Assembly: GCA_036023115.1 (NCBI GenBank)
Contig: JAYKKT010000079.1
Location: 10,243,001-10,307,000 of the forward strand
DNA: 64,000 nt
From: Brasenia schreberi
Taxonomy: Eukaryota > Streptophyta > Magnoliopsida > Nymphaeales > Cabombaceae
Direction: 5' to 3'
Under the pieces are notes generated by a model. That model worked only from the letters and a program-made list of their open reading frames with translations. It was not told the DNA's origin and did no database searches. Below are positions 1-8,290 of this stretch, piece after piece. The position numbers were made by a program, and so were the translations under genes. The first letter of the stretch is position 1. Every line of letters starts with the position of its first letter.

Positions 1-2
1 AA

Positions 3-728
3 CATGTGGTGGCTTTCATCCGGAGGAATATCTTGGCTCGATTTGGGGTTCCACGAGACCTAGTGTTTGATAATGGTACCCCATTCAAGAATGAGCGGAT
101 GGTTAAGTTGTGCAACACGTATGGCATAACTCACCACTTCTCCTCGCCCTACTACCCTCAAGGCAATGGCCAAGCTGAAGCCACAAACAAGACTCTCATT
201 GGTATCATTGAGAAAACCTTAGAGAAGGGTAGGATGTGGCACGAGAAGCTGGATGAAGCCTTATGGGCTTATAGGACTTCCATCCGGACTCCCACGAATG
301 CCACACCATTCGAATTGGTCTATGGCACAAACGCCATTCTTCCCATTCATACCCAACTACATTCATTTCATACATCTATAGCACTCGACCTCCCCCTAGA
401 GACGCTTCAGCATGCTAGGATGGCCGAACTAGATTTGCTAGATGAGAGGCGACTCCTTGCCATGGATCATGCTCGTGCATACCGGCAAAGGATAGCCCGA
501 CATTATAGCAAACACATGAGACCTCGCCACTTTGAAGTGGGAGATCTGGTCTTGAAAACCATCCACCATCGTGGCCCACACCCCCTAGGCAAGTGGCGCC
601 CCAACTGGGATGGACCCTATGTTGTACGAGCAACCACTACGAACAATTCGTATTGGTTGATCGATGTAGAAGGTAGGAATTTAGCAGATCCTATCAATAT
701 TCAATACTTAAAGAAGTATCATGTGTAG
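3..728 (+). CDS. Integrase, C-terminal two thirds (E1 pol, partial)
   Basis: The frame is open from the window edge to the stop at 726-728, giving about 241 codons. It holds the second Asp of the DDE triad in a DNGTPF context, the catalytic Glu in GQAEATNK, and a C-terminal GPY-type module (WDGPYVV, about residue 205). The protein would join retrotransposon cDNA into chromosomes. The first Asp and the HHCC zinc finger lie upstream of the window. Compared with the copies at 8853 and 21726, residue 21 is Phe in place of Ser before DNGTP, which may weaken activity. No chromodomain follows the GPY module. The real start belongs to a long pol frame and is not visible. Confidence 0.85.
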   Translation, partial: HVVAFIRRNILARFGVPRDLVFDNGTPFKNERMVKLCNTYGITHHFSSPYYPQGNGQAEATNKTLIGIIEKTLEKGRMWHEKLDEALWAYRTSIRTPTNATPFELVYGTNAILPIHTQLHSFHTSIALDLPLETLQHARMAELDLLDERRLLAMDHARAYRQRIARHYSKHMRPRHFEVGDLVLKTIHHRGPHPLGKWRPNWDGPYVVRATTTNNSYWLIDVEGRNLADPINIQYLKKYHV

Positions 729-1862
729 GATCTGGATTAAATTCCAGTTTTCGAAAATTTTATAGGGATAGCTGCCCTGAGACATGTGAATAAGGTGCAA
801 AGGCGAACTCGTGTGACCCTAAGTGAGAGAATTCGCACTTGTGAAAGAGTGGAGTTTTCAAAATCATGGTTGCATTTCAAAATCCTTCATCTTACAAAGA
901 AAGGCCTAGTTCAACATAGCAAGATACTTGCAAGTAGTGCGTGCTATTTCTAAATAGGCTGATCTGGAATGAATCGAGTGTAGGCTTGGGATAAGTCCTC
1001 CCCTCTTCTCTTCTCCATCCAAAAGGAAAACAAAGGCCCAAATCAAAAGGGAATTTCCCATTTAAAGTCTCTTTCCAAAAGAAAAAAAAAAACCCAGACT
1101 TCAAAAAGAAAAATCGATTCTCTTATAAAAAAGAGGGATTAAAGAAAAAATACTCCCAAAGGGAGACCCTCTATGAAAAAAAGGAAAAAGAGGCCAAAAA
1201 GCTCAAAAAGAGCAGTTTTCCGCCTTCTATGCCTCAAACCACGGGACGCTTCAGAAGGGACCGTGGTATCTCTTTGCCATCCCTGGCTTATCCCAAGCTA
1301 AAGCATGGTTCATTTCGAGGAATCCTAAAGTAAAAATAGGATTTACTTACTTGAATTTCATCTTGTTTGAGAATTCGACGTTTCGAGTAAGACGTAGGGA
1401 TTTGAAATGAAGCTTGTTTTCTTATAAAACCTCCGCTAGATAAGCGAGTGTTAAGACTCAAACAAGGGCAAGCACGAAGAGCTCGAGATCCTTAGGATTG
1501 AGGCTCAAGACAGTTGTCCCCTTTTGTAAATAGCTTTTGTAAATAAATTTTGAAAACCGAACATCGAACAGCATAGGGTTTGCTCACTTGGAGCAGTAGG
1601 CCTTGTAAGTCTCTAGAGTTCGACCACATCTGGTCTCTGGGAGGTCGCCACTCTTGGCACCACACCCATGTCATTTGCATCCCACGCATGGTACTCGCAT
1701 AAACATGATCCCATTTAGGACCAGATTCCATAAGTAAACCCTTTGGCGTGATATCTCCTCCTACCAGAGTTTGTAAATTGAGATTTTGCTAAAATGGGAC
1801 GATCCCATATTCTTCGTGGGTAGATCTAGGGAGACATTAAAAGGGGTGTTTGTCATCTTTGC
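729..1862 (+). other. E1 non-coding tail between integrase and PPT
   Basis: About 1.1 kb with no convincing reading frame. It is purine-rich, with runs of A around 1081-1092. The same tail occurs in E2 (9576-9745 plus 13198-14170) and, inverted, in element B (40933-42056), so it is a fixed part of the element. Its function is unknown. Confidence 0.7.
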
Positions 1863-1903
1863 CCTTATCCAAATCTATTTGGACAAGGCCAAAGAGGGGC
1901 ATC
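1863..1903 (+). promoter_or_regulatory. PPT and adjoining palindrome (E1)
   Basis: AAAGAGGGGCATC (1891-1903) directly precedes the LTR start TGTAAACACC and is the polypurine tract priming plus-strand DNA. Just upstream, CCTTATCCAAAT (1863-1874) and ATTTGGACAAGG (1877-1888) are inverted copies with one mismatch and a 2-nt loop. Confidence 0.8.
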
Positions 1904-2389
1904 TGTAAACACCCCGAAATCCCACGAATTCCTTAAAACAAACCTGGTTTTGTAAAAGCAGCCCCAAAGGGCCATTTTGAGTCTGGAAACCCAGGAGCCT
2001 TCCAGACAACCCTGTATATATGTTTTAAACTTTATCTTTCAAAAACATATGATATAGCTTTTGAAAACCCTTTTAAAACATGTTTTGAAACCCCGAAGTG
2101 GCTTGGCCCGATCAAGACAGGACCAGGAGAGCCAAGAAGAGCCCGGAACCGGAGCACATGTCGAGCCCGGCACAGCAACTCTTGCATCTGATTCACACCC
2201 CAGGATCTCGAACGTCCAAGACCCTGTTCTTATCAAAATAGCATTTGAAGTCATCTCCGAAAGGCAGAAACGGAGGCGGACGACTATGTTGGCGAAGACC
2301 CAACGCAGACGGAGTACTGATGCTGTCAGGCCCCGCATGAATCGTCCGTTTCGAACCCAGCTCGAAGGAGTCAGAGTTCAGTTTGGATT

Positions 2390-2416
2390 GGATCTGGACC
2401 ATATATATCCAGATTC
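2390..2416 (+). promoter_or_regulatory. U3 27-bp palindrome (E1 LTR)
   Basis: GGATCTGGA and TCCAGATTC arms surround a CATATATA-type centre. The sequence lies among GGATTTGGAT-type repeats. It recurs in LTRs of all three families. Confidence 0.6.
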
Positions 2417-2730
2417 CAATCCAAACCCATATGTGGACTTGGATTTGGATTTGGATCCAGAGATCCAATCCAATATCCATAGCCATGGCCCACATCACCT
2501 TCTCATAAATGGAGGTGGGGCCCACTTGAAATTCAGGTGGGATATTGGGCATGAGAGAGAGTGGGGGGGTGAAAAATATCAAGAGTGTTGTATTAAGCTT
2601 GACTTGTGTGTCAAGTTTGGGTTTAATCATGTGGGTTAGCCTAATTGAGTGGGTTTAAGCTTGTAATTAGCTAAAACCTAACCTAGGGCTGCACCAACAT
2701 GGGGTGATCAAGGTCTATGGGCCATGCTAA

Positions 2731-3120
2731 GGGAGCTCCTTTACCTAAACCCAACCCAAAATGCCTAATCCTAGCCTAAACCCCTAATCCACCCCTAATC
2801 TGAGCCTAATCACCTAACCCACTTCCCTAATCCCGTCCTAATCCCAACCTAATCACCTAACCCACTTCCCTAATCCTTCTCTAAACCTAGATTAATTTCC
2901 CTAATCCTAGCCTAAACCTAGCCTAATCACCTAACCTAGCTCACTACCCTCAAACCCAACCACCTAACCTAGCCCTAAACCCCTAAACCACCCTTAGCCC
3001 ACGATTTACCCAAACCCCTAGTTTTAAAATATCTGGCCCAACCCTTTCCAGCCCACCTTATCTACATACCACCCTACCTAAACCACCTAACCACTACCCT
3101 CAGCCCAACCCTAACCGACC
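2731..3120 (+). repeat. Telomere-like CCTAA/CCTAAACC degenerate repeats in U3
   Basis: Dense CCTAATCC, CCTAACC and CCTAAACCC units lie just upstream of the promoter. They resemble the plant telomere unit CCCTAAA but are irregular. Equivalent blocks lie at about 10590-10920, 15050-15370, 19290-19660 and 32900-33290, and inverted in M1 and M2. Confidence 0.7.
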
Positions 3121-3131
3121 TACCCATCCCC

Positions 3132-3158
3132 TATTTAAACCCCCCTCCTTGGGGGCGG
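3132..3158 (+). promoter_or_regulatory. Core promoter of E1 LTR (TATTTAAA, C-tract, GGGCGGG)
   Basis: TATTTAAA at 3132-3139 is followed by a C-run and GGGGGCGGGTTTTC. Other family-A LTRs have TATAAA or TATATAAT at this place, followed by a C-run and TAGTGGGCGGGTTTT. Transcription probably starts near the GGGCGGG block, about 25-30 bp downstream. Confidence 0.55.
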
Positions 3159-3819
3159 GTTTTCTAAGTGGGAGCCCTCACCTCAGCCCAGCCGACTCCA
3201 CTCTCCAACCTGTCCTCCTGCTCCACTCTCCAACTGCTCCATCAGCTCCACCTGCACCGCCACCTTCCCTCTTCCATCCACCACCACCATCCCTCAGTCG
3301 GACGCCACCATCTCCACCCAACCGAACCAGCCAACAGTCCACCTGCCCGCCTGCTTCCCACTTCATCCGCCACTTCTCCCCATTCGGTAAGTACCCTGCA
3401 CCTTACCTAGCCCCCTTCTCTACTACCTCTCCACTCCTAGCCACCCATCCTACCTTCATCTCAGCCCTTTTGCCACCACCACTTTAACCTAGCCGAACCT
3501 AGTATAACCCAAACGGCCGGCCACTACCTAGCCATCCTTTCCCATTCGGTTTTCCCCTAGGTGTCCCATTCGGCCTTCCTACCAGCTCTCCTTTAGGTTC
3601 AGTTTCCCTAAACTCTCAACTCCCCTAGTGACCCTAAGAACCCACTCATTCAGCCCCTTTAAACCCCCTACTTTGAGGCGACATCAAATTGCCACCGGCC
3701 ACCTTCGAGGCGCCTATCCCGCGCCCCACTTGCAGCCGGCCAGCACCTTTGATCACCTACCTTCGCGGAGCTCCCGTTTGCAGCCCAAGGCCAAGCCCAC
3801 GCTCAAGCAAGACCTCTAC

Positions 3820-3853
3820 GGACCAGCTACTTGTAAGTGTCTAAACTCGGTCC
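3820..3853 (+). promoter_or_regulatory. Conserved 5' splice-site motif in a GGACC/GGTCC stem (E1 LTR)
   Basis: GTAAGTG at 3833-3839 fits a plant splice donor. It is flanked by GGACC (3820-3824) and GGTCC (3849-3853), which could pair and place the donor in the loop. Confidence 0.55.
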
Positions 3854-4069
3854 TCAGTTGTATACTTGCTTGAGATTCAATTTGATACGGGGTTGTAATA
3901 ACGGAGCATAGTCTCCCCCCGCTTGTAATAACGTGGCTTGGCACAACCACACACGTGCACTCTCTTAGTCGTGCACGATTTTTAGCACACACGGGCCTAA
4001 TCAGCCCCTAATATATAAGTGTACATATATACTTTCATTTTCGAAGGGTTTTTGTTTAAGTTGGGTGCG

Positions 4070-4450
4070 TTGTCTTTCAATTCAAGCACTCACACACATT
4101 GAGCTTTCGCTCTTATTTGAAAGACCCAAGTAAGGGCCGACCTATACTATTTGGGTTTCATTTCATGTCGTGTGAGTAAGTCTTTCAATTCAAGCACTCT
4201 CACACACATTGAGCTTTCGCTCTTATTTGAAAGACCCAAGTAAGGGCCGACCTATACTATTTGGGTTTCATTTCATGTCGTGTGTGTAGTACTTCAATTC
4301 AAGCACTCTCACACACATTGAGCTTTCGCTCTTACTCCCAAGACCTTAGTCAAGGCCATACTACAATTTATATTTGGGTTTAATTTCATGTCGTGTTTGT
4401 AAGTCTTTCAATTCAAGCACGCACCCACATTGAGCCTTCGCTCTTATTTG
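4070..4450 (+). repeat. About 109-bp tandem repeat, four units (E1 LTR)
   Basis: The phrase CACATTGAGC(T/C)TTCGCTCTTA recurs with TTGAG at about 4099, 4209, 4318 and 4428. Each unit also carries TTTCATTTCATGTCGTGTG. GAGC..TTC..GCTC can form a short hairpin in every unit. Confidence 0.85.
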
Positions 4451-4843
4451 CAAGACCCGAGTAAGGGCTCATATACATAAGATATATACATATCTCCCTT
4501 CGGTTATTTCCCTTCGGTTATTTCCCTTCTGTCATTTCCCCTTCAGTATTGTCTTTACATTTCGGGTTTTCCCTTTGGAGTAGCGTGAGTTTGCATTACA
4601 TCTACGCCATACCACGAGGTAGGACGCATATTGCATCAAAGCAAGCCCCGCTCGAATTCGCCCATGTAGTGGAGTGTTCATAACACACAAACTAGGTGGC
4701 CCGAAAAGGGATAAAAGAAAAGACTTAGGCACGTGCAAATCCACGTGATCTAAAATATGCAATCGCATCCTAAAGACCCGAAATAGACACCTCGAACCGC
4801 TTCGTAGACTTTCTCTCCAAAACTCGATTTTTGCAAAAGCGTA

Positions 4844-4972
4844 CAGACTGACCCTTGCTCATCGGTGCAAGAAGGTCTGCGACAACAAGAGCTTACTTGC
4901 TCACAGTCGCCACGTTTAGAAGTCAGTGTTAAATATATCTTCGCTAGCTTAAGTAAGCTAGCTGGCACGCCC
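4844..4972 (+). promoter_or_regulatory. Leader hairpins and PBS-like decamer (E1 LTR)
   Basis: The 36-nt hairpin (4844-4879) pairs CAGAC with GTCTG. The perfect inverted repeat GCTAGCTTAAGTAAGCTAGC lies at 4943-4962. TGGCACGCCC (4963-4972) follows at once and equals the first ten bases of the element's primer-binding site. Confidence 0.65.
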
Positions 4973-5061
4973 TATTTGTATACATAGGCCTTAGACGCAT
5001 GAGAAGATCCACTCCAAGCCCCCGGAAGGGACGAAGAGGCGGGGATTTTCGCGCGTCTACA

Positions 5062-5354
5062 CCTACGAGTCCCATAACCAGGCCCTACATATCGAGGTGG
5101 TTCTGAATAACCACTCTCTAGACATGTGCCTAGTCGATGGAGGAGGAGGGCTCAACATCCTTCCACTTCATGTGGCGTATCAAATCGGAGTCACCTTGAC
5201 TTCTGTGAACCCAAGCCCCATCGTTATCACTGGATACGATGGGAATACGTCTAGACCTTTAGGATTAATCGAACTCCCTATGGAAACGGGAGGGATCACA
5301 CACACGGGGGTGTTCCACGTCTTGGACATCCACCCCATTATAACCTATTGCTAG
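5062..5354 (+). pseudogene. Retrotransposon aspartic protease fragment (E2)
   Basis: Homologous to the protease segment of element B (46291-46935, minus). The active-site region reads LVDGGGGLNILPL; D-G-G is the form used by Tat-type clan AA proteases, which cleave the Gag-Pol polyprotein. The 5' side is cut by the E1 LTR within a TYESHNQALHIE context. One C appears to be lost from the CCCC run near 5334, so this frame stops at 5352-5354 while homology continues in another frame from 5348. No start codon is claimed, because the region belonged to a longer gag-pro frame. Confidence 0.75.
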
Positions 5355-5980
5355 GAAGGCCTTGGATACACAGCTTGTGCGCTGTGCCATCCACCTTCCA
5401 CAGGTGTGTCAAGATCCCTTTCAGTGACCAAGTTGTAGTGATCCTAGGTGAGAATCACCCTCAGCTTCAGGGGATCATAAACTCCCCTTGTTTGTCGAGT
5501 TCCCAGGCCTATGAGGCTAACTTGGGGCAGACCATGGTTGAGCCGCCAAGGCTAGTGTTAGCAAGTCCTAGAAAGGTCGTATACGTCAGGGGACCACCCA
5601 AAGCTGGCCCCCTCCCAATCCTGACCCTTCTAGGAAGACCCAAACATCCTTTATTTCCAAAACCCTTGGACAAAAAGCCATATGTGCATGATATGGACGA
5701 CAACAAGTTCCAGGACCATGATTTATACTCTAATTTTTCAAAAAACAAAAAATCATGGAACATGTTGTTGAACATGGGCTATACGCCCTATAAAAGTCTA
5801 GGGGCACAAAACCAGGGTCTCCTAGAGCCCATCCTTCCTATGGCCAACCCAAGCCGATGTGGGATCGGCTATACTCCCAAAATACCGTCAGAGCCACCCC
5901 CTGTGACCACCTGGGTCAAGAGTGCCTTGGAGCCTACCCTAGAAGAGACCTACGATTTAGACCTCTTATTCCGAGTCTAA
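5348..5980 (+). pseudogene. Protease C-terminal side plus G-patch-like region (E2)
   Basis: Continues the protease homology (LGRPWIHSL, then VVVILGENHP) in a shifted frame. A Pro/Lys-rich linker follows, then a Gly-rich block at about residues 135-175 (SWNMLLNMGYTPY, SLG, QG, GIGY). The spacing of aromatic, Gly-Leu-Gly and Gln-Gly residues resembles a G-patch, an RNA-binding domain known downstream of the protease in some retroviruses. The same block ends the 467-codon ORF of element C. The frame stops at 5978-5980, just before a splice-acceptor-like tract. G-patch assignment is by eye. Confidence 0.6.
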
Positions 5981-5987
5981 CCCGTAG

Positions 5988-6011
5988 TGTTTTCCCTTTG
6001 TAGGTATGATG
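5988..6011 (+). promoter_or_regulatory. Splice-acceptor-like tract before pol (E2)
   Basis: TGTTTTCCCTTTGTAG followed by G has the pyrimidine run and terminal AG of a plant 3' splice site (AG at 6002-6003). Two in-frame ATGs follow at 6006 and 6009 (MMEDP). Element B has the near-identical tract at 45751-45770 (minus). Confidence 0.5.
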
Positions 6012-6554
6012 GAAGATCCCTTTTATAAAAATACAAAAACATTTGAAAAACACGAAATCAAAAAAATGGAAAAATTGCAAAAACCAAAAACATTGGAAAA
6101 CCAAAAACTCGAAAATAGAGTAGTTTGTATAGTTCCTAAAGTTCTTGTTTTGCAAAAACCCAAAAACGTAAAAAATCTACAAAATACCAAAAAGATTTTG
6201 TACATAGCTACTCCTGATAGGACTTTGGAAAAAGAAAAGGTTTTCGAAAGGAACGTCATCTGCATAGCCAGACCAAAAATTTCAAAATCGATTGAAATTC
6301 CAAGTATAAAACCAGGTCTTTTGAAAACCCACGCATCAAATTCCCTCGGGTCTATAACCCACGAGAATGATCGAAGCCCAGAAGTGGATCCCCTTGAGGA
6401 AGATCCCACTTCTGAGCTCCCAGAATTTCATAAAATTCTCGATTTTGAAAGACCTTCCAATTCAGTAGGAGGAGATTTCATAGAGGTGAACCTAGGGAGT
6501 GATTCCAATCCCAAACTCATTAAGATAGGCGCATGTTTGCATGAGCATGAATGA
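6006..6554 (+). pseudogene. Pol N-terminal linker region (E2)
   Basis: A Lys-rich 182-codon stretch starting MMEDP between the putative splice acceptor and RT. It has repeated KPK/NLQ-type segments and ends IKIGACLHEHE before an in-frame TGA (6552-6554). In element B the same frame continues through this point with Lys, so the TGA is a lesion and not a natural end. It matches no domain I recognise; it is the region between protease and RT. RT homology continues in the same frame after the stop. Confidence 0.6.
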
Positions 6555-7577
6555 TCAGCATTCATTGCATTTCTACGAACCTATTTAGATGTGTTTGCAT
6601 GGACATATGAAGACATGCCGGGCATAGACCCCAGCATTGTTGAACATCGTCTTCCCTTAGATGCGGATGTAAAACCCATAAAGCAGAAGCTTAGGAAAAT
6701 ACATCCGAATGTACACGCACAAGTAAAAGAGGGTTTAGAAGATCTGCTAAAAGCCGGATTTATAAAACCCATTGCGTATTCTGATTGGTTATCAAACATC
6801 ATTGTAGTTCGAAAAACTAATGGGAAAATTCGAATATGCATCGATTTCAGAAACCTGAATAAAGCCACTCCAAAGGATAACTATCCTTTACCAAACATAG
6901 ATTTGATAGTCGATAGTACTGCAAATCATGAAATGTTTTCATTCATGGATGGCTATTCAGGCTATAATCAAATTAAATTAAGTCCACGAGATCAGGGTAA
7001 GACCGCATTCACAACCCCGTGGGGCACGTACTGCTATACAGTCATGCCCTTTGGATTGAAAAATGTCGGCGCGACATACTAGAGAGCCATGACCACGATC
7101 TTCCATGATCAAATTCATGAGCTCGTAGAAGTGTATGTAGATGATCTCTTCGCAAAATCCAAAACCCGATGCACTCATACCGAATGTTTGCAAAAGATTT
7201 TTGAAAGGCTTAGGCTTTACAAAGTAAAGCTAAACCCTCAAAAATGTGTATTCGGGGTAGAATCCGGGAAGCTTCTAGGCTTTATGGTGAGCCAAAGGGG
7301 TGTAGAAGTCGACCCCTCTAAGTGCCGAGCCATCATAGACATGGCTCCACCCTCCAATCTCACACAAATTCGTAGCCTCCAGGGTCGATTACAGTCCGTT
7401 CACCGATTTATATCAAATATGGCGACTAGATGCGAACCCTTCAACAAACTGTTGAGGAAGGGCACGAAATTTTCATGGGATGACGACTGCCAGAAGTCTT
7501 TCGAGAGACTAAAGGCATACTTGGTTAATCCCCCCGTTTTGAATCCTCCAATGCAAGGAAAACCTCTTTTGCTTTAA
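6555..7577 (+). pseudogene. Reverse transcriptase domain (E2)
   Basis: Typical Ty3-type RT. Motifs in order are GFIKP and SDWLSNIIVVRK, RICIDFRNLNKATPKD, FSFMDGYSGYNQIKL, TPWGTYCYTVMPFGLKN and the catalytic VYVDDL at about 7128-7147. Thumb and connection sequence follow (LGFMVSQRGVEVDP, IRSLQGRLQ). It would copy element RNA into cDNA. A TAG at 7081-7083 replaces the Gln of the usual TYQRAM motif, and a TAA lies at 7575-7577; both are in the same frame. The copy cannot make full-length RT without readthrough. Confidence 0.88.
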
Positions 7578-8290
7578 ATTTCCGTGCATGCGAATGCTTT
7601 AGGAGCTCTATTAGCCCAATACGAGGAAGACACCCATAAGGAGTATGCCATCTACTATATTTCGAAAACTCTCTTGGCTTATGAACAAAATTATCAAGCC
7701 ATGGAGAAGACATGCTTGGCCCTAGTTTGGGCCTGCTAGAAATTTAGATACTATTTCCTAGCTTGGCCCTAGTTTGGGCATATTGCAAAACCATTTCCAA
7801 AACCACATTTTGGCAAACTCTTTCGAAAACCAAGTGTGGAAGATGCACTTCGATGGGGCATGAAACCAACGAGGGGTTGGTGCTGGGGTCATCCTCATAT
7901 CCACTGAAAAGGGCAAAATTCCCATAGCAATCTGCCTAGATTTCGAATGTTCCAACAACATAGCTAAGTATGAAGCACTCATACAAGGCTTAAGGGTTTC
8001 GAAAACTCTAGGGGCATCATGCATCAAGGTATTTGGAGATTCGCTCCTTGTTATAAACCAGGTTTTGAAAATTTGGCAAGTACGTAACGAAAAACTACTC
8101 CCATATCACGAGTTGGCCACTTGATTGGTTGAGTCATTCCAATCGTGTAAACTCACACACGTAGGAAGAGAGGATAATGGCATTGTCGATGCCCTCTCCT
8201 CCTTGGGTTCAGCCCTAAAGGTCGATCCCATTTCAGGGACTCGATCTTTAGAAATATGGCATGCACCCAACCCATCCACATACGATTTGG
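7578..8290 (+). pseudogene. RNase H plus archaeal-type RNase H region, deleted (E2)
   Basis: The frame continues after the TAA with the start of RNase H (ALGALLAQYEEDTHKEYAIYYISK, AMEKTCLALVWAC) to a TAG at about 7738. The phrase CTTGGCCCTAGTTTGGGC then occurs twice (about 7716 and 7763). About 350 bp present in element B is missing, so the first RNase H is truncated. The second, archaeal-type RNase H begins near 7846 in another frame (KMHFDGA, later EYEALIQGL- and LTHVGREDN-like segments) and runs to about 8210. Two RNase H domains in tandem mark the Tat lineage. Confidence 0.78.

Larger units (their letters stand above)
1..5061 (+). mobile_element. E1: 3' part of a Ty3/gypsy (Tat-type) retrotransposon
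   Basis: Seen in order: the catalytic core and C-terminus of integrase, a non-coding tail, a polypurine tract and a 3' LTR that ends at 5061. The next base is protease-coding sequence of another element (E2), so E1 lies inside E2. The 5' part of E1 lies outside the window. The candidate right target-site duplication is CCTAC (5062-5066); its partner is off the window, so this cannot be confirmed. The integrase frame is open to its stop, so E1 is less decayed than E2. Confidence 0.88.
1904..5061 (+). repeat. E1 3' LTR, family A (3158 bp)
   Basis: Starts TGTAAACACC after the PPT and ends GCGCGTCTACA, so it has TG..CA ends. In order it carries the U3 palindrome (2390-2416), telomere-like CCTAA repeats (about 2731-3120), a weak TATA box (3132), a pyrimidine-rich leader, a GTAAGT donor (3833), four units of a roughly 109-bp repeat (4070-4450), the 36-nt hairpin (4844-4879) and the terminal palindrome with a PBS-like decamer (4943-4972). 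Homologous LTRs lie at 9746, 14207, 18448, 32064 and, inverted, at 15775, 29906 and 61851. Confidence 0.92.

Noticed and set aside
2731..3120. True telomere or interstitial telomere tract
   Set aside because: The units are irregular (CCTAATC, CCTAACC) and lie at the same place inside each family-A LTR.
3149..3487. Pro/Ser-rich open frames downstream of the LTR promoters (also near 15361, 19708, 33196, 31406, 63562)
   Set aside because: They come from the pyrimidine-rich leader read in several frames at once, start at non-ATG codons or at random ATGs, and are not kept in frame between LTR copies.
4943..4962. Rho-independent type terminator
   Set aside because: Palindrome without a following T-run, in a plant retrotransposon; its conservation fits an RNA leader structure better.
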